NCBI RefSeq assembly: GCF_006783905.1
Contig: NZ_VFPE01000007.1
Location: 62,001 to 126,000, forward strand
From: Microbacterium kyungheense
GTDB lineage: Bacteria > Actinomycetota > Actinomycetes > Actinomycetales > Microbacteriaceae
Reading direction: 5' to 3'
DNA: 64,000 nucleotides
The position numbers were made by a program, and so were the translations under genes. Below the pieces are notes generated by a model. It saw only the letters and a program-made list of their open reading frames with translations, was not told the origin of the DNA and ran no database searches. Below, piece after piece: positions 33,472-41,330 of this stretch; the stretch's first letter is position 1; each line of letters opens with the position of its first letter.

Positions 33472-34815
33472 CTAGATCGCTGCGTCGTCGAGCGCCCGCT
33501 GCAGCTCCTTGATGAAGCTCTTCGCGGCGTCCTGCGGCGTCAGCTCGCCGAACAGCACCTTCTGGGTGTGCTGGTCGATGATGGTCTCGATCGCGCCGCC
33601 GCCCGGCGGGGTCGCCGGCGGGGCGTCGCCCACGCGGGGCGCGATCTCGTCGAGGAAGGCGACGACCTCCTGGTCGACCTCGCCGAGCTTGGGCGTGATG
33701 TACTCGCGGATCTTCTCGTTCGCGGGGACGCCGCGCTCGGCGAGCAGCAGGTCGGCGGCCGCTTCGCTGTTCGACAGGAAGTCGAGGAACAGCGCGACCT
33801 CGGCCGGGTGCTCCGTCTTCGCCGACGCCGACCAGAACATCGACGGCTTGTAGTACGCCGCCGCGCTCTCGCCTTCGTCTGTGGTGGGCACCATGAGGGG
33901 CACCAGCGTCTGGCCGCTCGCCGACCGCAGTGCCGCCACCTGGTTCGACCACCACGGGCCGAACGCCGACTGGTTGGTCGCGGTGAACGACTCGGCCAGA
34001 CCCGCCGACTCGCGCTCGATCGTGGCCGACGGGTCGGGCGTGCCGCCCGCCTCGGTCACGTCGAGCAGGTTCTGCCACCACGCGGCGAGCGTCTTCTCGC
34101 TCGCAGCGACCTCGGGTGATCCGTCCTCGGCGTACAGCGACTCGCCGTGCTGGCGCAGCCAGTTGTTGAGGCCGCCGTCCTCGAAGCCCCACGACTGCGA
34201 GCCGACCACGGCGCCGCCGCTCTTCTCGCTGACCTCCTCGGCGATCTCGTTCAGGTCGTCCCACGACCACGTCTCGTCGTCGGGCAGGTCGATGCCGAGG
34301 CCGTCGAGGACGTCGGTGTTGGCCATGTAGGTGTACGTGTTGATGCCGACCGGGATGCCGTACTGCGTGCCGTCCAGGGCGCCGGTGCCCAGCACCGAGT
34401 CGGGGAAGTCCCCCGTCGGCAGCAGGTCGCCCAGGCTGCCGAGGTCCAGGAGCACCCCGTTGGCCGCGTACGTCGACAGCTGCTTCTCGTCCATCTGGAT
34501 GATGTCCGGCGCATCGCTGGCGGCCACGGTCGTCGCGAGCTTGTCCCAGTACCCGGCCCAGTCGGTGTACTGCGGCTCGATGGTGATGTTGTCGTGCTCG
34601 GCCTCGAAGGCGTCGATCAGCTGCTGCGTGATCTCGTGGCGGACGTCGTTGCCCCACCACGTGAAGGTGAGGGTGACCGGATCGTCCGACAGCGTCGGGC
34701 CGGTGTCGGGCTTCTCGGCAGGGGTACCGCTCGCGCACGCGGTCAGCACGAGCGTCGTCGCTGCGCCGAACGCGGCGAACTGCGCCCAGCGGGCTGCGGT
34801 TCGATTGCGTCGCAT
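33472..34815 (-). CDS. Sugar-binding lipoprotein of the second MalEFG-type importer
   Basis: The 447-aa protein has a lipoprotein signal with lipobox VLTAC near residue 26 and a family 1 solute-binding domain (LTFTWWGNDVRHEITQQLIDAFE, DKLATTVAASDAPDIIQMDEK). The ATG at 34815 is preferred because AAAGGA lies 8 nt upstream; the ATG at 34824 overlaps that site and cannot use it. It is last in its permease operon. The ligand is unknown, probably a plant or microbial oligosaccharide. Confidence 0.9.
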   Translation of the reverse strand: MRRNRTAARWAQFAAFGAATTLVLTACASGTPAEKPDTGPTLSDDPVTLTFTWWGNDVRHEITQQLIDAFEAEHDNITIEPQYTDWAGYWDKLATTVAASDAPDIIQMDEKQLSTYAANGVLLDLGSLGDLLPTGDFPDSVLGTGALDGTQYGIPVGINTYTYMANTDVLDGLGIDLPDDETWSWDDLNEIAEEVSEKSGGAVVGSQSWGFEDGGLNNWLRQHGESLYAEDGSPEVAASEKTLAAWWQNLLDVTEAGGTPDPSATIERESAGLAESFTATNQSAFGPWWSNQVAALRSASGQTLVPLMVPTTDEGESAAAYYKPSMFWSASAKTEHPAEVALFLDFLSNSEAAADLLLAERGVPANEKIREYITPKLGEVDQEVVAFLDEIAPRVGDAPPATPPGGGAIETIIDQHTQKVLFGELTPQDAAKSFIKELQRALDDAAI

Positions 34816-34921
34816 GTCTTGCATCCTTTCGACCGGAGTCGGTGTGTGGGGTGGTGCGGTGTGATGAGGACGAGCCGTGCGGCCCGCGAACTGCGTGTGC
34901 GGCATCCAGTCGATCTGGATG

Positions 34922-35842
34922 TCACTTGATCCCGGTCGTCGCGATCCCCTTGATGAGGAACTTCTGGCCGAACAGGAAGATCAGGAAGATGGGGACGAGC
35001 GAGACGACGCTCATGGCGAACATCTGCGCGTAGTTGGTGACGCTCTGCGCGTCCTCGAACGACCGCAGCGCCAGCGGAACCGTGTACAGCTCGGGCTTGG
35101 TGAGGAACACCAGCTGCGAGAAGAAGTCGTTCCAGGTCCAGATGAAGGTGAAGATCGCCGTCGTGGCGAGGGCCGGGGTCATCAGCGGCAGGATCACCTG
35201 CAGGAAGATGCGCGGGTGGCCGGCGCCGTCGATGCGCGCCGCCTCGTCGAGCTCCTTCGGGATGCCGCGGATGAACTGCACCATCAGGAAGACGAAGAAC
35301 GCGTCCACGGCCAGCAGCTTCGGCACGATCAACGGCAGGAACGTGTTCACCCAGCCCAGCTGCGAGAACAGGATGTACTGCGGCACGATGATCACGTGGA
35401 TCGGGAGCATGATGCTCAGGAGCATGATGCCGAACCACAGGCGCTTGGCCGTGAACTCCAGCCGTGCGAACGCGTACGCGGCCATCGAGCACGAGACGAG
35501 GTTGCCGACGATGCAGCCGACCACGATCACGGCCGAGTTCCACAGGTACACGTTGAAGGGGTACTGCAGCGCGTTCCAGCCGTCGGTGTAGTTCGAGATC
35601 TCGAAGCTGTCGAAGATGATGCCCGGCTCGCGGAAGATCTCGTCGTTCGGCCGCAGCGAGCTCACGACCATCCAGATGACCGGGTAGAGCATGAGCGCGG
35701 CCAGCGCGATCAGCAGCGCGTGGCGGACGATGCTCGTCAGCGGCTTGCGGAACGGGTTGGGCGAACGGCGAGCGGGCGGGCGGCCGGTGACGACCGTCTC
35801 GGTGGGGAGCGCCACGACGGGCTCGGGGTCAATTTTCGTCAT
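34922..35842 (-). CDS. MalG-type sugar ABC transporter permease (second locus)
   Basis: The 306-aa permease has a 40-residue cytoplasmic start, six helices and the EAA loop EAARIDGAGHPRIFLQVILPLMTPA. It overlaps the upstream permease gene by 14 bp, so the two are translated together. No ATPase gene is nearby. Confidence 0.9.
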   Translation of the reverse strand: MTKIDPEPVVALPTETVVTGRPPARRSPNPFRKPLTSIVRHALLIALAALMLYPVIWMVVSSLRPNDEIFREPGIIFDSFEISNYTDGWNALQYPFNVYLWNSAVIVVGCIVGNLVSCSMAAYAFARLEFTAKRLWFGIMLLSIMLPIHVIIVPQYILFSQLGWVNTFLPLIVPKLLAVDAFFVFLMVQFIRGIPKELDEAARIDGAGHPRIFLQVILPLMTPALATTAIFTFIWTWNDFFSQLVFLTKPELYTVPLALRSFEDAQSVTNYAQMFAMSVVSLVPIFLIFLFGQKFLIKGIATTGIK

Positions 35843-36755
35843 CGTAGAACACCCAGAACTTGGAGGACCAGAAGGCGACCACCGTCAGCAGCGCCGTGAT
35901 GATGAGCAGGAGCCAGGCCATCGCCGAGGCGTAGCCCATGTTGAAGTTCGCGAAGCCCTGCTGGTAGAGGTACAGCGTGTAGAACAGCGTGGAGTCGACC
36001 GGGCCGCCGGTGCCGCCCGAGACGATGTACGCCTGCGTGAACGACTGGAACGTGCCGATCAGCTGCAGCACCGCGTTGAAGAAGATGATCGGGGTGAGCA
36101 GCGGGATCGTGATGCGGAACAGCTGCTGCCGGCGGTTTGCCCCGTCCACGGCCGCCGCCTCGTAGTACATCGAGGGGATCTGGCGCAGGCCGGCCAGGAA
36201 GATGATCATCGGGGACCCGAACGTCCACACGTGCAGGATCATGAGGGTGCCGAGGGCGGTGTCGGGGCTGGAGATCCATCCCTGCCCCTCGATGCCGAAC
36301 CATGCGAGCACCTGGTTGATGAGCCCGTCGACGCCGAAGATCTGGCGCCACAGCATCGCGATGGCGACGCTCGCCCCGAGGAGCGAGGGCAGGTAGAACG
36401 CCGAACGGTAGAAGGCCAGTCCGCGGAGCCCGCGATCGAGGATGATCGCCAGGAACAGCGCGACCGCCAGCTGCAGCGGCACCGAGACCAGCACGTACGT
36501 GAACGTGACCTGCAGTGCCGTGTGCAGGCGCTCGTCCTCCCACATCCGCACGTAGTTGTCGAAGCCGTTGAACTTCGGCGGGCTCAGCAGGTTGTACCGC
36601 GTGAACGAGAGCGCGAACGAGGCGATCATGGGGCCGATGGTCACGAGCGCGAGGCCCACGAACCACGGCGTCAGGAACAGGTAGGCGGCCTTGTTCTGCT
36701 TCTTGCCCACGGATGTGGCGCTCTTCAGGCGCCCGAGCTCGCCGAGCGCGCTCAT
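35829..36755 (-). CDS. MalF-type sugar ABC transporter permease (second locus)
   Basis: The 308-aa permease has six helices (first: AAYLFLTPWFVGLALVTIGPM) and the EAA loop EAAAVDGANRRQQLFRITIPLLTPI. It is the first gene of the importer operon; the ribosome site is weak. Two tandem LacI-type operators lie 78-106 bp upstream. Unlike the MalF of the first locus it has no extra N-terminal helices. Confidence 0.9.
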   Translation of the reverse strand: MSALGELGRLKSATSVGKKQNKAAYLFLTPWFVGLALVTIGPMIASFALSFTRYNLLSPPKFNGFDNYVRMWEDERLHTALQVTFTYVLVSVPLQLAVALFLAIILDRGLRGLAFYRSAFYLPSLLGASVAIAMLWRQIFGVDGLINQVLAWFGIEGQGWISSPDTALGTLMILHVWTFGSPMIIFLAGLRQIPSMYYEAAAVDGANRRQQLFRITIPLLTPIIFFNAVLQLIGTFQSFTQAYIVSGGTGGPVDSTLFYTLYLYQQGFANFNMGYASAMAWLLLIITALLTVVAFWSSKFWVFYDDEN

Positions 36756-36832
36756 TCGGCGGCCCCGTGCGGCCTGTTGTCGGGCCGGCGCGTCGTCGTC
36801 ACCGTGTCCTCCGGATCATCGTCATCGATTTG

Positions 36833-36861
36833 AGAATGCGCTTTCTGGAATGCGCTTTCTC
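36833..36861. promoter_or_regulatory. Tandem LacI-type operators upstream of the second importer
   Basis: Two 14-bp sites, AGAATGCGCTTTCT (36833-36846) and GGAATGCGCTTTCT (36848-36861), repeat with a 15-bp period and have the central GCGC of LacI operators. They differ from the GGAACCGGTTCC type at the first locus, so a different repressor binds here, plausibly the LacI-DUF6807 fusion. Confidence 0.65.
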
Positions 36862-36991
36862 ATTCTTGTCAGAGCGGATGCCGGAACGCAAGTGTTTCCG
36901 GAAAATCGCGGCAGAACGGTGATCAATCCGTGAGATAGGGCTTACTCAAGTGGCCCGGATCGGCCCTGACGTGCGCGTTGTCCGGGCATGA

Positions 36992-37025
36992 CGAAAGCCC
37001 CGGGTGCGAACACCCGGGGCTTTCG
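36992..37025 (-). terminator. Strong terminator after rplL
   Basis: A perfect 15-bp stem (CGAAAGCCCCGGGTG with its complement) and a CGAA tetraloop, 15 bp beyond the rplL stop. Confidence 0.85.
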
Positions 37026-37039
37026 TGAAGGGAACGAGA

Positions 37040-37423
37040 TTACTTGAGGGTAACCGTCGCGCCGGCCTCTTCGAGGGCGGCCTTGGCCTTGTCGGCCGTC
37101 TCCTTGTTCGCGCCCTCGAGGACGGGGCTCGGAGCGCCGTCGACGAGCGCCTTGGCCTCGCCGAGGCCCAGCGAGGTGAGCTCGCGGACCGTCTTGATGA
37201 CCTGGATCTTCTTGTCGCCGGCAGCCTCGAGGATGACGTCGAACGAGTCCTTCTCCTCCTCGACCTCGGCCGCGGCACCCGCGCCACCGGCGCCGGCAAC
37301 GGCGACGGGAGCAGCAGCGGTGACGTCGAACTTCTCCTCGAACGCCTTCACGAACTCGCTGAGCTCGACAAGCGTCAGGCCAGCGAACTGCTCGAGCAGC
37401 TCCTCAGTGGTGAGCTTCGCCAT
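37040..37423 (-). CDS. rplL: 50S ribosomal protein L7/L12
   Basis: The 127-aa stalk protein recruits translation factors to the ribosome. It shows the N-terminal dimer region (LTTEELLEQFAGLTLVELSEFVKAFEEKF), an Ala-rich hinge and the conserved C-terminal domain (KIQVIKTVRELTSLGLGEAKALVDGAP). The ATG has TAGGAG upstream. It follows rplJ after 51 bp and ends at a strong hairpin. Confidence 0.98.
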   Translation of the reverse strand: MAKLTTEELLEQFAGLTLVELSEFVKAFEEKFDVTAAAPVAVAGAGGAGAAAEVEEEKDSFDVILEAAGDKKIQVIKTVRELTSLGLGEAKALVDGAPSPVLEGANKETADKAKAALEEAGATVTLK

Positions 37424-37474
37424 GATGTATCTCCTAGATAAATGGGGTTTGTGTGGGGAAGACGTACGGGTCGC

Positions 37475-37963
37475 TCACGCGGCCTCGGCGGTCTCCAGCT
37501 TTTCGCGAAGCGCGTCGATGGTGGCGGCAGCCTTGCCCATCGTCGCCTTCATCATGCCCGCGGCCTTCGCCAGCAGAACCTCACGGCTCTCCAGCGAGGC
37601 GTACTTGTTGACCTCGTCGGCGCTGAGGGCGTTGCCCTCGAAAACGCCACCCTTGATCACGAGAAGCGGGTTGGCCTTGGCGAAGTCACGCAGAGCCTTC
37701 GCGGTGGCGACGAAGTCGCCGTGCACGAACGCGATGGCCGAGGGGCCCTTGAGGTCCTCGTCCAGCGCCGTGATCCCCGCGTTGTTCGCGGCGATCTTGG
37801 TCAGCGTGTTCTTCACCACGGCGTATTCCGCGTCCTGACGGATGTTGTTGCGCAGCTGCTTGAGCTGGGCAACCGTCAGACCGCGGTACTCGGTAAGCAG
37901 GACGGCGTTCGAGTTCTCGAAGTTCTTCGTGAGCTCGGCGACCGATGCATCCTTCTGCGCCAT
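37475..37963 (-). CDS. rplJ: 50S ribosomal protein L10
   Basis: The 162-aa protein anchors the L7/L12 stalk. Typical features are NAVLLTEYRGLTVAQLKQLR, KNTLTKIAA, and the helical C-terminus that binds L7/L12 dimers. The ATG at 37963 has AAGGAG 7 nt upstream; in-frame upstream codons are not conserved. The leader contains an attenuator-like hairpin (38045-38080), and L10 with L7/L12 is known in other bacteria to regulate its own leader. Confidence 0.98.
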   Translation of the reverse strand: MAQKDASVAELTKNFENSNAVLLTEYRGLTVAQLKQLRNNIRQDAEYAVVKNTLTKIAANNAGITALDEDLKGPSAIAFVHGDFVATAKALRDFAKANPLLVIKGGVFEGNALSADEVNKYASLESREVLLAKAAGMMKATMGKAAATIDALREKLETAEAA

Positions 37964-38044
37964 GGTCACTCCTTGTGTGGATGAGACGCTCCGCGATGGC
38001 GGGGCGTCGGCCGCAGGCTCCCGCTCATCTGCTCTCGGCGGGCA

Positions 38045-38080
38045 AAAGAAGAAGCTCCGGCGCAAGCGCACGGAGCTTCG
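38045..38080 (-). promoter_or_regulatory. rplJL leader hairpin, attenuator-like
   Basis: On the minus strand GAAGCTCCG and CGGAGCTTC form a 9-bp stem around an 11-nt loop, followed by TTCTTTT, about 80 nt before rplJ. This is the layout of an intrinsic terminator inside a leader. L10(L12)4-controlled attenuation is known for Bacillus subtilis rplJL. It might instead end the DUF4349 transcript. Confidence 0.5.
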
Positions 38081-38231
38081 GAAGAATCATCGTGACACCT
38101 GCGCGGGCCCCTGCTGTTGCAGTGCTTCGATCTCGTACGCTTGCACGCACGACGATGACCGGCGGTCTTCGGCTCCCTCAAGGGTACGGGATGCCGCGCC
38201 TGCCGCCAAATCGTCGCGGCTCGGCCGCGGC

Positions 38232-39194
38232 TCAGCGCGGAGGTTCCGACGATGACGGGGACGCAGCGCCGACGAGATCAGGCGCAGGCGGAACGAAGGG
38301 CGGCGTCCCCGGACCACCGCCCTGCGGCGGCTTCGGCGTGCGACGGCGACGCAGCAGGCGGATGAGCAGGGCGATCAGCGCGGCGATGAGGCCGAGGCCC
38401 AGCAGCCACGGGAGCATCACACCGATGACGATGACCAGGCCGCCGAGAAAGGTCATGAGCGCGTTCCATCCGACCCCGAGTCCGCTCCAGAACGAGTCGG
38501 GCGCCGTCGAGGGCAGCGGCTGCGAAGAGAGCGTCAGCGTGAGCGTCGACAGGTCGATCCGCTCCGCATAGTCGCTCTGCTGCGTCAGGTAGCCCTCGAG
38601 CTCGGCCTGACGGTCCGCGATCTCGGACTCGATCGCGAGCAGATCGGCGACGGTCGTGGCGCCGGCCTGGAAGCCCTGCAGGCGCGCGATCGTGGACCGC
38701 AGGGCGGCGACATGGGCATCGATGTCCTGCACCTCGGTGGTGACGTCCGTCTTCGCCGTGCGAAGGTGGCTGACCTCTCCGAGCCCTCGCAGGTCGTCGA
38801 TCGCGTCCTCCAGCACGGCGGCGGGGATGCGCAGGATCAGCATCGCGGTCGCCGACGACGGGTCCCCGGATTCCTCGCGCCCGTCGACCCGCCCGCCCGA
38901 GGCAGAGGCGATCCGCACGGCGTCGCCGGCGGCCTCCGCCACGTCGGTCACCACGATCGCCATGTCACCGGTGATGATGACCGCCCGGTCACCGTCGACG
39001 GCATCGTCGTCGGGCTGGATCTCGGGCACGGCGCCGCCGGCGTCGCCCGACCCGCCGGCCGAGCACCCCGCGAGCGCGAGGGTCCCGGCGATCAGGAGCG
39101 CCGAAGCGGCCAGCATCGACCGCACCCACCGACGCCGTCGACTGCCGGCGAACCGGCCTCTGACCGGCGATTCGTCCACCTCGCTGTGCCCCAT
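38232..39194 (-). CDS. DUF4349 lipoprotein
   Basis: The 320-aa protein has an N-terminal Arg-rich stretch, a lipoprotein signal ending LALAGC near residue 43, a DUF4349 domain with a long coiled coil (VSHLRTAKTDVTTEVQDIDAHVAALRSTIARL broken by conserved Asp/Gln residues) and a C-terminal membrane helix followed by a Pro-rich tail. The topology places the coiled coil outside the cell. The ATG at 39194 is 6 nt after TACCGT; a GTG two codons earlier is possible but has no support. Function unknown. Confidence 0.85.
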   Translation of the reverse strand: MGHSEVDESPVRGRFAGSRRRRWVRSMLAASALLIAGTLALAGCSAGGSGDAGGAVPEIQPDDDAVDGDRAVIITGDMAIVVTDVAEAAGDAVRIASASGGRVDGREESGDPSSATAMLILRIPAAVLEDAIDDLRGLGEVSHLRTAKTDVTTEVQDIDAHVAALRSTIARLQGFQAGATTVADLLAIESEIADRQAELEGYLTQQSDYAERIDLSTLTLTLSSQPLPSTAPDSFWSGLGVGWNALMTFLGGLVIVIGVMLPWLLGLGLIAALIALLIRLLRRRRTPKPPQGGGPGTPPFVPPAPDLVGAASPSSSEPPR

Positions 39195-39200
39195 CCGCAC

Positions 39201-39206
39201 ACGGTA
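39201..39206 (-). promoter_or_regulatory. -10-like hexamer TACCGT for the DUF4349 gene
   Basis: TACCGT, 6 nt, then ATG, with no Shine-Dalgarno site between. Confidence 0.45.
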
Positions 39207-39349
39207 GCCACTGCGCCTCGCCCTGCGGGAGTGCTGACGCGTGTCGGTCCGGTAACGATGTCCGGGACGCGATGAGAGCCGACGGACGCCCTCGCCCCTC
39301 GACCCGCTGCGGCGAGCGCGTCGTGTCGGCGGATGTCCGGCCGGCGGCG

Positions 39350-39355
39350 TAGCCT
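39350..39355 (+). promoter_or_regulatory. -10-like hexamer TAGCCT for the YqaJ-type gene
   Basis: TAGCCT is followed by CGAAAG and GTG. The AAAGG directly adjacent to the GTG is too close to be a ribosome site, which favours a leaderless reading. Confidence 0.45.
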
Positions 39356-39361
39356 CGAAAG

Positions 39362-40063
39362 GTGACCCCGATGCCTGTCGCCGTGCCCGCGTTCGCGGCG
39401 CACGCCCCCGAGCTCGCGGCCCGCATCGTCGCGGACTCGCGCGACCGGGTCTCGTGGGTGCGGGCGCGTTCGCGCGGCATCACGGCCACGGACGTCGCCG
39501 CCCTGACCAGCGACAGGGCGATCCCACGGGCGGCCGATGCGAAGCTGATGGGGTCGGGCTTCTCAGGCAACGCCTACACCGCGCACGGCCGCGCACGCGA
39601 GCCCGAGATCGCGGGCTGGGTGGCCGCCACCCACGGCATCCAGCCGTCGTCCGCGCTGTTCCACGCCGTCGTCGAGAAGCGGCACCTCGCGACGCCCGAC
39701 GGCATCGCGGTGGACGCCGCAGGACGCGTCACCCTCGCCGAGATCAAGACGACCAACAAGTCGTGGCGCAGCATCCCCCGCTCGTACCTGCGACAGGTGT
39801 GGTGGCAGCAGCACGTCCTCGGCGCTGAGCGGACGCTCGTGGCCTGGGAGCAGCACGACGACTTCGTCCCCGTCGGCGACGAGCCCCGCTGCGCGTGGGT
39901 GGACCGGGACGAGGCCGAGATCAACAAGCTCGTGCGCCTCGCGACCGCCCTCATCGACGAGCTGTACCTGCGTCACACCCGCACGCGCCAAGGAGCCGAG
40001 CGGATGCCGCAGCCGCCCGCTCCCCCGCGTGAGCCGTTCCGCGCACTGGCGCTGGCCGACTGA
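39362..40063 (+). CDS. YqaJ-type viral recombinase/exonuclease family protein
   Basis: The 233-aa protein resembles the YqaJ/lambda-exonuclease PD-(D/E)XK fold: RSRGITATDVAAL near residue 36, GREREPEI-like AHGRAREPEIAGWV, then ATPDGIAVDAAGRVTLAEIKTTN, where the Asp of PDG, the Glu of AEIK and its Lys form the nuclease motif, and a Q-V-WWQQHVLGA helix. Such enzymes resect double-stranded ends in phage recombination. No phage genes flank it, so it is a solitary copy. The GTG start is supported by TAGCCT at -6; an ATG three codons later is possible. Confidence 0.8.
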   Translation: MTPMPVAVPAFAAHAPELAARIVADSRDRVSWVRARSRGITATDVAALTSDRAIPRAADAKLMGSGFSGNAYTAHGRAREPEIAGWVAATHGIQPSSALFHAVVEKRHLATPDGIAVDAAGRVTLAEIKTTNKSWRSIPRSYLRQVWWQQHVLGAERTLVAWEQHDDFVPVGDEPRCAWVDRDEAEINKLVRLATALIDELYLRHTRTRQGAERMPQPPAPPREPFRALALAD

Positions 40064-40112
40064 CCCCCTCCCCCTCCTCTCCCTCCTCCTCCTCCTCTTC
40101 TCCCTCCTCTCC
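40064..40112. repeat. 49-nt uninterrupted pyrimidine tract
   Basis: Directly after the YqaJ-type stop, 49 consecutive C/T bases form CTC/CCT repeats. Such tracts can adopt non-B DNA, can act as C-rich Rho loading sites in the transcript, and are slippage-prone. No gene overlaps it. Confidence 0.85.
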
Positions 40113-40120
40113 GTCCTGTC

Positions 40121-40194
40121 GCGATCATGTGCTCTCGCCGAACGCACACGCTGCATGCGCACGTAGCATGTGTTCTCGCCGAGAGCACATGATC
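40121..40194. repeat. Hairpin element, copy 1 (downstream side of the AbiEi-like gene)
   Basis: GATCATGTGCTCTCG (40123-40137) and its exact complement (40180-40194) enclose a partly self-complementary core with CGCACACG and ATGTGT. The unit matches copy 2 (41331-41410) in the same orientation apart from scattered changes in the core. No transposase is present; it resembles a REP or miniature element. Confidence 0.85.
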
Positions 40195-40213
40195 CCTGCG
40201 CACAGGTGCATCG

Positions 40214-41203
40214 TCACCCGGCGAGCGGAGCGACACCGAACGACGCGAGGCGCGCAGCCAGCGACGCCGCAGTGACGATGTGCGCGGCCTCGACCCGGAC
40301 CATGCGCCGCTGCGTCGTCCCGCGGATCCAGTCCTCACGCCGCTTCTCGTCGAGCACGACCTGCTCGACGGTCTTCCCGTGAGCGCTCGCGAGTTCGAGG
40401 TACTTCCCGGCGCCGTCGAACTCGAAGAACGTCTTCTCGTCCTCGAGCTCAATGTCGACGCGGAACACCCTCCCGTCCGGACCGGGCACCTCGACCTGCA
40501 GACGCATCCGCCGGAAGCCGAGCCGTGCGAGCTGCAGTCGGCTGACGGATTCGCCCGGCGACTCCGACTCACCCTCCGCGAAGCGGATCACACGCTCGGC
40601 CTGCCGGATCCCGCGTGCGCCGCTGCTCTGGGCGCACCGCTCAAGCATCCGCCGGCGCCATTGCGCAGCGAGATCGGCGTCGTATCCGTCATCGACCATC
40701 GCAGAGCGGCGGAGTCCCGCGTCCGCGACGGCGACCGCGGCCTCCGGGGCGAGCGTGCGCACCAGATCGAACACCGTGCGATCGAGCGTCGTGCACCTCA
40801 CACCGTCGATCACGACGACGTCATCCTCACCAAGCCGTTCGCCATGCCGGCGCAGGCCCGCCCGACTCGACATCCGCTTGCCCTCGGGCGTGGTCACGTG
40901 CACCGCGGAGGGCGTGTGCCGGTACAGCGACAATCCGTGCAGCACACCGGCGGAATCGTATGACGCCACACCCCCGCCGTCGCGCATCTCGGCGATGGCC
41001 GCGCACACCTCGAGCAGATGCCGGGACTCAGGCCACAGGTCGCGCCAGGTCTCTTCGTCGACGTAGCGGTTCCGCTGCAGGCGTCTTTGATCACCGGCTC
41101 TCACCGCGGCGGCGAGCCCCCGCTCCGTGACCCCGGAGCGCAGCAGCTGCTCACGACATCGCACGAGGTCGCGCGCTTCATCGAACGTCAGGTGACGCGG
41201 CAT
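40214..41203 (-). CDS. AbiEi-like antitoxin-type protein with nuclease-like C-terminus
   Basis: The 329-aa protein starts with a winged-helix-like segment (LTFDEARDLVRCREQLLRSGVTERGLAAAVRAGDQRRL, interrupted by charged residues) and then the AbiEi-type middle (YDSAGVLHGLSLYR, HVTTPEGKRMSSRAGLRRH, VVIDGVRCTTLDRTVFDL). The C-terminal 100 residues contain VDIELEDEKTFFEFDG with a downstream K-Y-L, similar to DUF559/PD-(D/E)XK-like tails. No AbiEii-type toxin is adjacent. The ATG at 41203 is 7 nt from CAGGAT. The gene is bracketed by two copies of a hairpin repeat. Confidence 0.75.
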   Translation of the reverse strand: MPRHLTFDEARDLVRCREQLLRSGVTERGLAAAVRAGDQRRLQRNRYVDEETWRDLWPESRHLLEVCAAIAEMRDGGGVASYDSAGVLHGLSLYRHTPSAVHVTTPEGKRMSSRAGLRRHGERLGEDDVVVIDGVRCTTLDRTVFDLVRTLAPEAAVAVADAGLRRSAMVDDGYDADLAAQWRRRMLERCAQSSGARGIRQAERVIRFAEGESESPGESVSRLQLARLGFRRMRLQVEVPGPDGRVFRVDIELEDEKTFFEFDGAGKYLELASAHGKTVEQVVLDEKRREDWIRGTTQRRMVRVEAAHIVTAASLAARLASFGVAPLAG

Positions 41204-41210
41204 GCCGGCC

Positions 41211-41216
41211 ATCCTG
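41211..41216 (-). promoter_or_regulatory. -10-like hexamer CAGGAT for the AbiEi-like gene
   Basis: CAGGAT ends 7 nt before the ATG at 41203 on the minus strand. The GCAGGA within it could also serve as a weak ribosome site. Confidence 0.35.
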
Positions 41217-41330
41217 CGCCGCACGCGGGGGCGTCTCCGCCACCGAGGCGCAGACTGTGCACAAGTCCACCCGAACGCCGCTTGTGCAGGAGGGATGCCG
41301 GGCGCCCGGCATCCCCCGACCTTCCCTCCA

